A DNA stretch of 13,087 nucleotides from JAJDFU01 sp964641965 (GCA_964641965.1 CAZXLD010000078.1:1-13087), one strand, 5' to 3'; shown: positions 1 to 8,745, numbered from the stretch's first letter. The notes: generated from the sequence alone by a model not told the origin. A program made the numbers and translations.

Positions 1-5
1 TTAGA

Positions 6-314
6 ATGAAGACCACAACCACCATAGTAATATTGCTTTTTTGTTCCTTTTCTATTTGGGGTCAACCTTCAACTGACAGGATTAGAATAGTTCAGAACAC
101 ATTCCAGAATCAAGCTTTTGGTGAACAAGAAAAATTGTATAACACCGATACAATTATTCTTACGAGCAAAAGGAAGATATCAAAGCTTATATCTGAATTA
201 TCTGAAATTAAATCTAAATCTCAACTATTAAGTGAGTTTGGTATTGACACCTCTTACATAATCAATAATACTATACTTACCCCCAATTTTAAACCAGAGA
301 AGCTGAATATTTAG
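6..314 (+). pseudogene. Small exported protein, 3' end cut off by an IS3 element
   Basis: The frame opens with a typical signal peptide: Lys-2, a hydrophobic run over about residues 7-18, then a SIWG/QP junction, so cleavage is likely near residue 19 and the product would be exported. The mature part is polar and rich in Lys, Ser, Thr and Ile, with no motif I recognise. The last few codons and the TAG at 312-314 lie in the terminal repeat of the IS3-family element, so this stop is supplied by the insertion and the original C-terminus is missing. The ATG at 6 is the only start visible, and only five bases precede it, so its promoter cannot be judged. The family is unknown. That it is a real gene is fairly likely; that it is truncated is also likely, because the stop falls inside the inverted repeat. 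Confidence 0.6.
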
Positions 315-1164
315 TTGGTTTGAAATAGGTTTTGTGGCCAAAGAAGACTTCAGCTGGTGTCTTCTTGTTCAGGCTTTGATGGCCCCGTTCAAAGTTATAA
401 AAAGTGATATAGGTTCTTGTCTCGTCGTACAGCTCTTTCCCTCCATTGGGAGCATTCAGATAAAGATACTCGTACTTGTAGCTGCTCCAGAAACGCTCAA
501 TGAAGACATTATCGATAGCTCTGCCCTTCCCATCCATACTTTGCTTTATGCCGTTATCTTGCATGGCGTGTACCCAAATATCGGAAGAGAACTGACTACC
601 CTGGTCGGTATTGAATAGGTCTGGTGTCGGATACCATTGGAGGCTCTGATCAAAGACATATTTGCACCACTTAGCTGTCATAGCATTCGCGATATCCCAC
701 GCCAGGATGAACCTGGAATATAGATCCATGATAGCAAACAGATACATGAATCCTCGGCTCAGCGGTACATATGTGATGTCAGCAACCCAGACCTGGTTGG
801 GGCCATCTACCTCCAGCTCTCTTAGCAAATAAGGGAACTTTTTATGATCGGGATTGGATTGACTTGTGTATGGATTAGGGCCTATGGCTCTGATATCCAT
901 TAATTTATACAGTCGCCCTACCCTTTATTCATTGATGGGGCGCAGTCCCAGACCATTGAGGTAGTCCGTCATCCTCGGCACACCAAAAAAGGGTGTCCGC
1001 TGGTATTGCTGGTCGATCAGCTTCATCAGGTGGAGGTTAAACGGATCCTCTCTCCTGGGTTTGTAGTACTGCCTGTTTTGACTGACCTGAAGCAAAGACG
1101 CCTGTTTACGTATACTCAGCTCATGGTCTTTATCGAGCAGATCCTGACGATCAACAATTGGCAT
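289..1164 (-). pseudogene. IS3-family transposase OrfB, split by an in-frame TAA
   Basis: OrfB carries the DDE integrase catalytic domain. It appears as two pieces, 925-1164 and 289-900, in the same reading frame. The TAA at 925-927 sits where family members usually have a Lys or similar residue (INE-stop-RVGRLYKLM, compare the common (N)-K-R-V-x-R-L-M pattern), so a single AAA-to-TAA change explains it. Downstream, all three catalytic residues remain: counting from the Met at 898-900, Asp41 in VADITYVP, Asp99 in NTDQGSQF and Glu135 in NVFIERFW, with the standard 35-residue gap between the last two. The stop at 289-291 lies close to or outside the element end, so the last residues may come from host DNA. 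Function would need stop-codon readthrough or a helper transposase. Confidence 0.88.
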
Positions 1165-1486
1165 CGTGAGAGCTTTTTTTTGAGGAAATCCAGCTCTATT
1201 TGCAGCTGCCCGATTTTCGCGTAAAGCTCGTTTAGGTCAACCTGCTCATCGTCTTTTCCTTTTTTGCCGGAAGGTTTCAGATAGTGCGCTGCATGCTCTA
1301 AAAAGTCCGCCTTCCATTTGGATATTTGGTTCGGGTGCAGATCGTATTTCTGCGATAGTTCCGATAAGGTCTCCCGCTCTTGTAAGGCTTCAAGGATTAC
1401 TTTTAGCTTGAATTCTGCGCTAAATGTTCTGCGTTTTCGTTTCATGATCAGTAGCTAATCTATGGTTTTTACCAACTAAGCCACTG
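304..1486 (-). mobile_element. IS3-family insertion sequence, ends approximate
   Basis: The element holds orfA and orfB in the classic IS3 arrangement on the minus strand. Both ends carry the same inward-facing 9-mer TTAGTTGGT: directly at 311-319 and as its complement ACCAACTAA at 1471-1479. I take these as parts of the terminal inverted repeats. Beyond this core the two ends match poorly, so the outer boundaries are uncertain by roughly 10 bases and I could not settle a target-site duplication. A 3-bp CTG at 303-305 and 1484-1486 is one weak candidate. The copy has probably lost autonomous activity, because orfB has an internal stop codon. Confidence 0.75.
1116..1445 (-). CDS. IS3-family transposase OrfA (helix-turn-helix protein)
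   Basis: OrfA supplies the DNA-binding part of the IS3 transposase. The start KRKRRTFSAEFKLKVILEAL is a textbook HTH_Tnp_1 opening, followed by LSQKYDLHPNQISKWK as the recognition helix region (about residues 29-44). A leucine-zipper-like stretch follows (ELYAKIGQLQIELDFLKKKL, about residues 73-92). The frame crosses a run of eight A residues on the coding strand (plus-strand T run 1174-1181). A -1 slip there would join it to orfB as KKKALTMPIVDRQ, the usual programmed frameshift that makes OrfAB. Without the slip the protein ends after about 15 extra non-family residues. Length and start fit the family. Confidence 0.9.
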   Translation of the reverse strand: MKRKRRTFSAEFKLKVILEALQERETLSELSQKYDLHPNQISKWKADFLEHAAHYLKPSGKKGKDDEQVDLNELYAKIGQLQIELDFLKKKLSRCQLLIVRICSIKTMS

Positions 1487-1518
1487 GCTCGAATTTTGGG
1501 GGGAAGCATAAATGTGCG

Positions 1519-1565
1519 TCAAAAAACTCAAAAGAACGGGATTATTTTGCGCCAATCGGGTTCTT
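1519..1565 (-). terminator. Candidate terminator downstream of the sensor kinase gene
   Basis: Two 12-base arms (1532-1543 and 1554-1565) pair at 10 of 12 positions around a 10-base loop, with one 2-base internal mismatch. On the minus strand they are followed by a T-rich stretch that includes six Ts (A run 1521-1526). It lies 46 bases past the kinase stop codon. The U-tract is offset by a few bases from the stem, so this is a moderate call. The rest of 1491-1610 shows nothing else I can support. Confidence 0.45.
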
Positions 1566-1610
1566 GTCAACCAATTATAAGATTTAGAGTAGCGACAATT
1601 GTTAAGGTAT

Positions 1611-4600
1611 TCATTCCGTTCTTTTAGCTATTTTACTGGGAGATTTTCCAAATTGTTTTGAAAATGACTTTGAAAAATAGCTGACATCTTTAAATCCAAC
1701 GGAATAGGCGACTTGAGATACTTTTAGGTCTCTATTTAATAGTAATTCGTGCGCTTTTTGCAGGCGAATTTGTCGGATAAAATGGGAGGTTGACATTCCG
1801 GTGAGTGCTTTCAACTTTCTGTAGACGTGCGTAGTACTAAAATTGACTGCCGTGGCTAATTCCTCAATTCCAAAAGTTTCTTCATCCAGGTTTTCCAGTA
1901 TTAATTGCTTTACTTTTGTGACAAAAGCATCCTCCCTTTGTGTTGGTCGTTTTGTTTCGAAAGATGGTTGGTTGTACTTAGCTTGTAAGGTTTTTCTTAG
2001 TTCAAGCAACTTTTGCAATCGTACATTCAATTCTTTACGATGGAAAGGTTTGGTTAGGTAGGCGTCCGCCCCATATTCGAGGCCTTCGATCTTTGACTTT
2101 ATATCTGCCTTTGCAGTGAGCAAAATAATGGGAATATGACTGGTACGTTCATCTTGTTTGAGGGTGGCACATAATTCAAATCCGTCTATTTCCGGCATCA
2201 TCACATCACTGATGATAATATCGGGTATCATTTCTAATGCTTTGTCGATGCCTTCACGACCATTTTGGGCGTATTGTAGTAGGTAATTATCTTTTAAAGA
2301 TTCCAGAAGATAGTACATCACATCTTGGTTATCTTCAACGATCAAGATAGTGGAAGAATCGCCATTCAAATCCTTATTGTTCGAGATTTTGTCAGATAAT
2401 ATGGACGCTTCGAGTGAATTTGGAGGTAGAGCAAAAGCGTTTTCCAGTTTATGGATTGTCTTTTTTTGAGCATTTTTATAGATGGGAAGCATTACCGTAA
2501 AAATACTGCCTTTTCCGACTGTACTTTCCACTAAAATTTTGCCTTTCATTAATTCGGCCAGTTCTTTGGTAAGCGTCAGCCCAATACCTGTTCCTCCCGA
2601 ATAGTTGTTTTCAGATCGGAAAAAGCGGTCAAATATATAGGGTAATTGATCGGCAGGAATACCAATGCCCGTATCTCTAATGGTAAGCTTCAAAATGTCT
2701 GTATTTTTTTGGGGGTGAATTTCTGCCCTGACCAGTACTTTGCCATATTCTGGCGTATATTTTATGGCATTGGAGATCAAATTAGATAAGATTTGCAGGA
2801 TTTTATCTGGATCATAATCCATTTCAACCACTTCGTTATTGGAATAAAAATTAAGGTTAATTTTTTGATTCAGTGCCAAAGAGTGATAAGATTCCGTCAC
2901 ATAACGCAAATAGTAGAGGATATCACCGTGAATTAAATTCAAGGTCAGCTTGCCGGCTTCTATCTTTGAAAGATCCAGCATATTATTGACTAGGTTCAAC
3001 AACTGTTGAGTATTTCGATTAATGATTTCTTTCTCTCTATTATACCCTTGAATTTGTTCTGCTGTACCTTTGATGGCTGTAAGTGGTGTTCGGAATTCGT
3101 GGGTTATATTGGTGTAGAGAGTGGTTTTGATTGCATCCAACTCTTTTAGCCGATTAGCTTCTGCTAAAGCTAATCGACGATTTAGTAAAAATTGATACAG
3201 TAAATAAGCCAAGGAAGTAGCTAGTATGAAATAGAACGATTTTGACCAAATATTCCAATACCAGGGCGGGTGGATGATGATATCCAAAGATATGCCTTTT
3301 TCGTTCCAGATACCGTCGCTGTTGGCAGCTTTGACATAGAAAGTGTAGTGGCCGGGAGATAGATTATTATAGGAAGCAGTGTTTTGATTGCCTATATTTC
3401 GCCATTCTTTTTGATAAGGTTCCAATTTGATGGCATATTGGTTTTTCTGAGGATTTTTGTAATGTACGGCGGCAAATGAAATAGAAAAGTCACTTTGTTG
3501 ATAGCTCAGATTAATTTCTTTTTGATATGCAACTGATTGGTCAAGTGGGCTGTTCGCAACAGGCTTTAAGGGCTTATTGAAGAGGGCAAAGGAAGTGAAG
3601 GTAAGCTTTGGAGCATTATAGTCAACGGTTAAGATACTAGGGTATAGCAGTAATAGTCCATCAAGCGTTCCGAAAACTAAGGCTTCATCCCTAATGCAAT
3701 CAGCACTAAAAGCACTAAAGAAATTCGTAAAAACACCATTGGATTTATCCATTACTAAAACAGTAGTATCCATTGGGTTTACGACGGCCAAACCTTGATC
3801 GGTTCCGACCCAAAGATCACCTTCTGGTCCAATTACCAGACCTCCCTTGAGATTATTAGAGGGCAAACCCTCCGAAACTGTCAGGGCATGATGTGCCAAT
3901 GAGTTTTTGTCCACTACAATCAGTCCGTCGCTATGGGTTGCGATGTACATGTAGCCATTGGGATGCTCCGCGAACACTCCCCCTGGTGAATAGGGGAATT
4001 TTGTCACTTTTTCAGACCAGGGATCGTATTGAAAAAAGCCGTAATCTTCCGTTCCAATCCAAACTTTACCCCCTAGATCTATTTTTATTGTACCAATAAT
4101 AAATGGGACAGATTTTGGATCATAATCAGGGTCCACCCATTTATTGGCATCTACAATACGGATCACCGCGTTTTTTGAAAGGTCTATGTGGTAGATTAAG
4201 TTCTGTTGTACCAACCAAAGTGTGCTATCAGGTCCGAAGTCAAAGCCTTGTAAATAATTCTTGGGTAATGTTTCAAGTACCGTATATTTTGGATTAAAAT
4301 GTTCCAGTGTACGTTTTTCGTGATCATAACGATAAACCTGTTTGCCATCTATTATCCAGATATTACCAGATGGATCTTTTAATCCTAATTTAGGTCGATT
4401 GAATTGAAGTTGGAGGTTGTTTTCGCGTGCGATTTCATCCAAGGATTGAAAGTTTCCTGTCTCTGGATCCACACGTCGTACCATCCAGTCCATCGAACGA
4501 ACCCAAAGTGCATTGTTCCCATCGACTAAAACTTGGGTGATTTTATTAAGTTTAGGTAATTGTTCGCCTTCTTGTAGTTTGACTTTTTGGAACGCAGTAT

Positions 4601-5660
4601 GCAGAGGATTGTGTTTTATGAGTGCACCAGCGTGAATACCAATCCAAATATTTCCCTGCTCGTCTTCCAAAAAATCCTTGACAATTTCTGTTCTAAGCCG
4701 GAAACTCTGGGGGGTGAATTGGAATTTAATTCGTTCAAATCGCTGACGGTCTACGTTGATCCATCCAATTTTGAAAAAGGAAGGACTTTGCCCATAAACA
4801 ATCCACAAGTTCCCTTTTTTGTCTTCATAAACTTGGTTCACTTTTATATCCTCAATTCCGTATTGTTTACTGATATTGGTCGTTGTATTCGAAGATGGGT
4901 CGAAGTGTATAATATGATTTTCTGAGTTTGTAAACCATAAAGACTGTTGATCTTTCCCTATACGAATGGTTCCCCAAACAATTCCCCTTGCAGGGTTGAT
5001 TGCATTCGATCCAAAAAAAGAAAAGTTTTCCCGATCTGGATTCCAATGGGCTAATCCTTTGGAGGTTGTTACCCAGATATTCCCTGCCGGGTCATCCGTC
5101 AAAAATGGGGAATCCGGTGCTTCGAAGTTATTATGATTGTAATGATAGTATTGAATCTCATCTGCTTCAATAAATCCCGTTTTATTTACCGGGTACTTAA
5201 GTTTAATTCTGTAAAACCCTTCGAAATAAGTATTTACCCATAGATAGCCATTTTGGTCAAAAACCAACTGCGCCATCACACCATCATATAAAGGAGATTC
5301 TTTTACGGAGAAGGGAAGTGATAAATTTCTAATTTGTTCATTGAGTCGATCATAATATTGTATTTCCCCGTCTATTAACCCCATCCAGATGTTATCCTGG
5401 TGATCAATACCCATTGCCCGGATATTTATTCTCTCCGAAACGGTTTTGATGTCAACCCCGTCATATACGGCCAGCCCAGCTTGGGTACCGATCCAAATTA
5501 ACCCCAACCCGTCCATTTCTAAATTCCAGACTTCATCAATGGGTAAACCTTCATCTACAGTATAGTGACGAGCGGGAAGGGTGGTGGTAATTGGTTCCTG
5601 CCCCAGCACACTAAATGGAACAATTACCCAATAGATCAAAAGGTAGCGAATGGTTTTCAT
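1611..5660 (-). CDS. Hybrid two-component system sensor/regulator (HTCS type) with AraC output domain
   Basis: This is a one-protein signalling system: periplasmic sensing, phosphorelay and DNA binding in one chain. The order is: a signal peptide (residues 1-20, VLG/QEP); a beta-propeller sensor with Reg_prop repeats such as IWIGTQAGLAVYDG (about 55), NIWVTTSKGLAHWNP and DLWVGTDQGLAVVNP (about 617); a Y_Y_Y domain (about 715-800); one membrane helix (about 805-826); HisKA with phospho-acceptor His854 in THEFRTPL; HATPase_c with DTGIGIP (Asp996) and GGTGIGLTL; a receiver domain with acceptor Asp1152 in SDVMMPEIDGFE; and an AraC HTH from about 1253 to the end. All key residues are intact. Family knowledge: HTCS proteins in Bacteroidota usually sense glycan breakdown products and activate nearby degradation genes. 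The neighbouring esterase is an obvious candidate target, but this is inference. A terminator-like hairpin separates it from that gene, so it probably has its own promoter. Confidence 0.95.
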   Translation of the reverse strand: MKTIRYLLIYWVIVPFSVLGQEPITTTLPARHYTVDEGLPIDEVWNLEMDGLGLIWIGTQAGLAVYDGVDIKTVSERINIRAMGIDHQDNIWMGLIDGEIQYYDRLNEQIRNLSLPFSVKESPLYDGVMAQLVFDQNGYLWVNTYFEGFYRIKLKYPVNKTGFIEADEIQYYHYNHNNFEAPDSPFLTDDPAGNIWVTTSKGLAHWNPDRENFSFFGSNAINPARGIVWGTIRIGKDQQSLWFTNSENHIIHFDPSSNTTTNISKQYGIEDIKVNQVYEDKKGNLWIVYGQSPSFFKIGWINVDRQRFERIKFQFTPQSFRLRTEIVKDFLEDEQGNIWIGIHAGALIKHNPLHTAFQKVKLQEGEQLPKLNKITQVLVDGNNALWVRSMDWMVRRVDPETGNFQSLDEIARENNLQLQFNRPKLGLKDPSGNIWIIDGKQVYRYDHEKRTLEHFNPKYTVLETLPKNYLQGFDFGPDSTLWLVQQNLIYHIDLSKNAVIRIVDANKWVDPDYDPKSVPFIIGTIKIDLGGKVWIGTEDYGFFQYDPWSEKVTKFPYSPGGVFAEHPNGYMYIATHSDGLIVVDKNSLAHHALTVSEGLPSNNLKGGLVIGPEGDLWVGTDQGLAVVNPMDTTVLVMDKSNGVFTNFFSAFSADCIRDEALVFGTLDGLLLLYPSILTVDYNAPKLTFTSFALFNKPLKPVANSPLDQSVAYQKEINLSYQQSDFSISFAAVHYKNPQKNQYAIKLEPYQKEWRNIGNQNTASYNNLSPGHYTFYVKAANSDGIWNEKGISLDIIIHPPWYWNIWSKSFYFILATSLAYLLYQFLLNRRLALAEANRLKELDAIKTTLYTNITHEFRTPLTAIKGTAEQIQGYNREKEIINRNTQQLLNLVNNMLDLSKIEAGKLTLNLIHGDILYYLRYVTESYHSLALNQKINLNFYSNNEVVEMDYDPDKILQILSNLISNAIKYTPEYGKVLVRAEIHPQKNTDILKLTIRDTGIGIPADQLPYIFDRFFRSENNYSGGTGIGLTLTKELAELMKGKILVESTVGKGSIFTVMLPIYKNAQKKTIHKLENAFALPPNSLEASILSDKISNNKDLNGDSSTILIVEDNQDVMYYLLESLKDNYLLQYAQNGREGIDKALEMIPDIIISDVMMPEIDGFELCATLKQDERTSHIPIILLTAKADIKSKIEGLEYGADAYLTKPFHRKELNVRLQKLLELRKTLQAKYNQPSFETKRPTQREDAFVTKVKQLILENLDEETFGIEELATAVNFSTTHVYRKLKALTGMSTSHFIRQIRLQKAHELLLNRDLKVSQVAYSVGFKDVSYFSKSFSKQFGKSPSKIAKRTE

Positions 5661-5681
5661 GAACTGGGATTGTAACTCTGT

Positions 5682-5713
5682 AAAAGGTATAAATAAAAAA
5701 GCTGGAAGACAAA
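5682..5713 (-). promoter_or_regulatory. Candidate Bacteroidota-type promoter for the HTCS gene
   Basis: Read on the minus strand, TTTG (5710-5713) is followed after 20 bases by TACCTTTT (5682-5689), seven of eight positions of the Bacteroidota -7 element TAnnTTTG, about 20 bases before the ATG at 5660. It overlaps the T-tract of the upstream gene's terminator. Short motifs in AT-rich DNA occur by chance, so confidence is low. Confidence 0.35.
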
Positions 5714-5744
5714 CACCCGAACCATTTGGTATTTCCCTTCCAAC
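5695..5744 (-). terminator. Candidate terminator of the secreted esterase gene
   Basis: On the minus strand GTTGGAAG (5737-5744) pairs with CTTCCAGC (5701-5708), eight pairs with one G-U, and is followed at once by six Ts (5695-5700). The loop is long (28 bases) but holds its own small palindrome, ACCA-TT-TGGT (5721-5730). It lies about 20 bases beyond the esterase stop codon, as expected for its terminator. Confidence 0.5.
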
Positions 5745-5763
5745 CTATAAGTGGATTGGTTCC

Positions 5764-8670
5764 TTAGCGCATCATCACCTGCTTACTCACCACCCGGTCG
5801 CCAATCTGTAACCGGTAATAGTAAACTCCTGATGGTAAAGCCATGTTATTCTTACGCCACTGAATGCGTTGTTTTCCTTGCCCCAATTGTTGATTGAAAA
5901 TCTGGGTCACTTGTTGTCCTAGTGGGTTATACAGAGTTAATTGTACGCGTTCCGTTTGAGGTAGCTCGAATTCAAAGTTCAGCTCATTAGAAAATGGGTT
6001 GGGATATACCTGCAAGTCAAATACTGCGGGAGAAATCGTTTGGTTTGATACTACCAACTGTTGACGGTTAAAAAAGTTCCAGATTTCAATGTCAGCATTG
6101 ATATCAAAATTAATAGGACCTCCATCAGGAACTGGTCCTCCTCCCGGCCAGGTACGACCACCTCCTTCAATTCTATAATATAAAATTTCAATCCCTTGAC
6201 TACAATTTGGGTAATTGAAGATAGTGACCGTTGAACTGTCACTGGATACTAGATCAGGTAATATCGTTTCTTCAGGAATTGTATCGCACATACTACTTAA
6301 TGCCCAGCTTTTTACCCCTTCAACAAATGGAGGAATAATTCCAGGAATCCCCGTTTCTGGTATAAAAGGATCCGCTGTCCCATACATAAACAACCCCGGA
6401 ATCGGTATAGAAGGAGAAAAATTTACGAACCCTTGTACATTAGCCATTGCAGCTATACGATTTGGTAATTGAAAGCTAAAGAAGGCAGAAGCAGCTCCTC
6501 CTGATCCAATCCCCATAGTATATATCCGTGTAGAGTCGACATTGTAATCCAATGCTAATTGGTCAATCATACTATTAACAAAACTAACGTCATCTACCTC
6601 TAAATTACCTAAAAGAGTACCATCTTGCCATACTGTGCCCACTATATCCAAGGCGGCAATAAATGCATCCAAAGCTGTAGGATAGACCACCAGGAAATTT
6701 GCTGTATCTGCTACTGTATTTGTATTCAGTGTAGAGATATATATGGGTACCGGTGCATTCGCTTCATGAAAGTTAAATACCACTGGCCAAGCTTCTGAAC
6801 CATCATAAGCAGCGGGCACATAAACCGTATACTCTCGCTCAATGGTATCAACTGTGATCTTTTTGGTAATCAATTGCGCATTCGGCAACTCATACTGATT
6901 AAAAAAATTCCAAATTGTAGCACTGGCGTTAAAATCCTGATTGACGAATGCCCCCAGTACAGGCTGAAAAATAGGAGGTACCGGTCCTGTACTTTCCCAA
7001 ACGTGACCACCACCATTCACCCGGTAGAATACAACATCCGCATGACCATCGCAATCCACGTACTCAAATTTGGTTACCGTTGTACCGTCATTAGGGTCCA
7101 GATCCGGTAAATCTGTCGAATCCGGAACGAAAGCGCAGCCATTGATATTCGCATAAATTCCAACAGTCTCTGGGAGCGCAGGAATTCCATCCGCAGGATT
7201 ACCCGCAAATGGAACAACCATATCATCCGTACCATGAATCATCAAAGAAGGGATAAGGGCAGACCTTGGCACAGGAACCGTTCCCGCCGCCGTTGCTACC
7301 GCTGCAAAACGATCTGGTCGGGCTGCTGATAGTACGGAACTCATAAATCCACCATTCGAAATCCCCGTAAGATAAACCTTCGCATCGTTTATGTTATAGT
7401 TGCCAATTACTTCATCCATCGTTGAAATAATAAAGCCAATATCATCCGTATCGGATAGCAATGGTGGTTGTCCAACATTCCAGCCTAAACCAGCAGGGGG
7501 AAAACCCAGAGGGGGATTCGTATTTGTAACCAGTAACCCCTGCGGATAAAGAACCATAAACCCTGCGGTGTCTGCTACGGCATTAATCTGCGATTGCCAG
7601 GCAAATTGTGTCGCATAAGAGGTATATCCATGCAACGCTACTACCAGGGGTATCGATTCGCTGCCGTCATATCCCGGCGGAATGTAAAGAAAATAGTTTC
7701 GGTCGTTTCCGTCGTGTTGGGTGACCTGCGGAATAAATTGCCCTTCATCGTTCTGATTGATGTTGGCTATTGAACCGGCTACGGTATATCCGAGAATCTG
7801 ACCGTCACCGGAAAACCCAACGGTTAAAGCCGGCTGATCCAAGCCTTTTGCAAAAAACTGGTAAAAGGTCGTAACGGTTACCTGACCATCGATAAGGCCC
7901 AAAGTATCCAACAAGGCTTCTGGTGCCGAAGTGCCATCAACTAAATAGTTGCTGGTTTCGGTAGTCGTTTGTTTGACCAGCAAGGCTTCTATCTCCTGAA
8001 CACCCGAGTAGGTTAGGTTCGGTAGTGTTAAAGTACCCCAACCTACTACTTCATGGTCGACCTGAACATTGTCAACTTGTTGGCCCGGTACGTCATTCAA
8101 TGAAAAAGCAGGCAAAAAGAGCTGCATGTTGGTGGTTCGGGTATGACTACTAGACCAGCTATCGCCAAAAGCTAAGGGTAATTCTAATAATTGCTTGGCT
8201 TCTTCAAAAGCATTGGTCACCGGTTCGTAGCGAACAGAATCGGCTTCCGTACAACTACCGCAGGAAAAGGGAACAGTAACTGTAGTAACGACTTCTTCAC
8301 CTAAAATGGCTTTACCGGAATCATCATACTTTTCAATAAGATTAATGGGTATGGGGGTATCCGGGGTAAAATCTGCAAAAATACTGGTTTCATCAACGCT
8401 GTTGGCCATTGGAAAGGTCTGAGAATTTACTTCTGGTTTGGGATCCAGATTTCGGGTCGTCAATTCCAACCAACGGTAATCCCATGCCTGGTTCGCTCCT
8501 TCTGTTGGAGGAGCATAATATGTTCCTTGTAAAGTAAAGTTGAATACATCAACATTTACAAGAGTACCTCCCAACGGAGAAACATAATCATCACTGGTAA
8601 TGGTGATCTGGGCTGTTCCTTGGTAGCTACAAAGCACGACAAGGCAGAATAAGAGTAAGTTACTTTTCAT
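5764..8670 (-). CDS. Secreted tandem esterase-like protein (PHB depolymerase/feruloyl esterase type) with T9SS sorting domain
   Basis: A signal peptide (residues 1-20, ending in GTAQ) shows export, and the C-terminal domain from about residue 887 (VYPNPFSNEL ... LPSGVYYYRLQIGD ... KQVMMR) is a type IX secretion sorting signal, so it should reach the cell surface or medium. Residues about 21-320 form a domain I do not recognise. Then come two tandem alpha/beta-hydrolase domains of the PHB-depolymerase/LpqC family, which cut ester bonds in polyesters or feruloylated polysaccharides. Domain 1 (about 325-595) is intact: LHGYT oxyanion loop, Ser438 in GISNGG, Asp483 in HGTDD, His556 in GGGHVW. Domain 2 (about 600-875) aligns with the same spacing, but the serine position is Gly722 (GIGSGG) and the histidine position is Arg839 (GGGRTWPGG); only Asp767 remains. 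Domain 2 is therefore probably non-catalytic, perhaps binding substrate. The ATG at 8670 gives the complete signal peptide. Confidence 0.9.
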   Translation of the reverse strand: MKSNLLLFCLVVLCSYQGTAQITITSDDYVSPLGGTLVNVDVFNFTLQGTYYAPPTEGANQAWDYRWLELTTRNLDPKPEVNSQTFPMANSVDETSIFADFTPDTPIPINLIEKYDDSGKAILGEEVVTTVTVPFSCGSCTEADSVRYEPVTNAFEEAKQLLELPLAFGDSWSSSHTRTTNMQLFLPAFSLNDVPGQQVDNVQVDHEVVGWGTLTLPNLTYSGVQEIEALLVKQTTTETSNYLVDGTSAPEALLDTLGLIDGQVTVTTFYQFFAKGLDQPALTVGFSGDGQILGYTVAGSIANINQNDEGQFIPQVTQHDGNDRNYFLYIPPGYDGSESIPLVVALHGYTSYATQFAWQSQINAVADTAGFMVLYPQGLLVTNTNPPLGFPPAGLGWNVGQPPLLSDTDDIGFIISTMDEVIGNYNINDAKVYLTGISNGGFMSSVLSAARPDRFAAVATAAGTVPVPRSALIPSLMIHGTDDMVVPFAGNPADGIPALPETVGIYANINGCAFVPDSTDLPDLDPNDGTTVTKFEYVDCDGHADVVFYRVNGGGHVWESTGPVPPIFQPVLGAFVNQDFNASATIWNFFNQYELPNAQLITKKITVDTIEREYTVYVPAAYDGSEAWPVVFNFHEANAPVPIYISTLNTNTVADTANFLVVYPTALDAFIAALDIVGTVWQDGTLLGNLEVDDVSFVNSMIDQLALDYNVDSTRIYTMGIGSGGAASAFFSFQLPNRIAAMANVQGFVNFSPSIPIPGLFMYGTADPFIPETGIPGIIPPFVEGVKSWALSSMCDTIPEETILPDLVSSDSSTVTIFNYPNCSQGIEILYYRIEGGGRTWPGGGPVPDGGPINFDINADIEIWNFFNRQQLVVSNQTISPAVFDLQVYPNPFSNELNFEFELPQTERVQLTLYNPLGQQVTQIFNQQLGQGKQRIQWRKNNMALPSGVYYYRLQIGDRVVSKQVMMR

Positions 8671-8683
8671 AATGTTTGTTTGA

Positions 8684-8711
8684 TAAAATTATGGAGATGT
8701 GGACCACCAAA
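8684..8711 (-). promoter_or_regulatory. Weak candidate promoter of the esterase gene
   Basis: On the minus strand TTTG (8708-8711) is followed after 16 bases by TAATTTTA (8684-8691), which matches TAnnTTTG at seven of eight positions. The spacer is shorter than the usual 19-21 bases, so this is tentative. Its position, directly inside the palindrome at 8718-8745, is what makes it worth recording. Confidence 0.3.
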
Positions 8712-8717
8712 TTGACG

Positions 8718-8745
8718 ATTACCAAGTCGATAACTACTTGGTAAT
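8718..8745. promoter_or_regulatory. Perfect 10-bp inverted repeat upstream of the esterase, candidate operator
   Basis: ATTACCAAGT (8718-8727) and ACTTGGTAAT (8736-8745) are exact reverse complements around an 8-bp AT-rich spacer, 48-75 bases upstream of the esterase ATG. A third half-site in direct orientation, GATTACCAA, recurs at 8775-8783 (compare 8717-8725). Dyad symmetry just upstream of the possible -33 element is where an activator would bind. The AraC domain of the adjacent HTCS is a natural candidate, which I infer. A transcribed hairpin is less likely because no T-tract follows. Otherwise I see nothing in 8746-8830. Confidence 0.5.

Noticed and set aside
1484..1627. Plus-strand open frame after the IS3 end as the missing 3' part of the first gene
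   Set aside because: It is open for about 47 codons, but the text has no protein-like pattern, overlaps a terminator-like hairpin and runs into the antisense of the kinase gene.
4587..4925. 112-codon plus-strand frame inside the kinase gene
   Set aside because: It lies antisense to the propeller domain and has no recognisable signal or motif.
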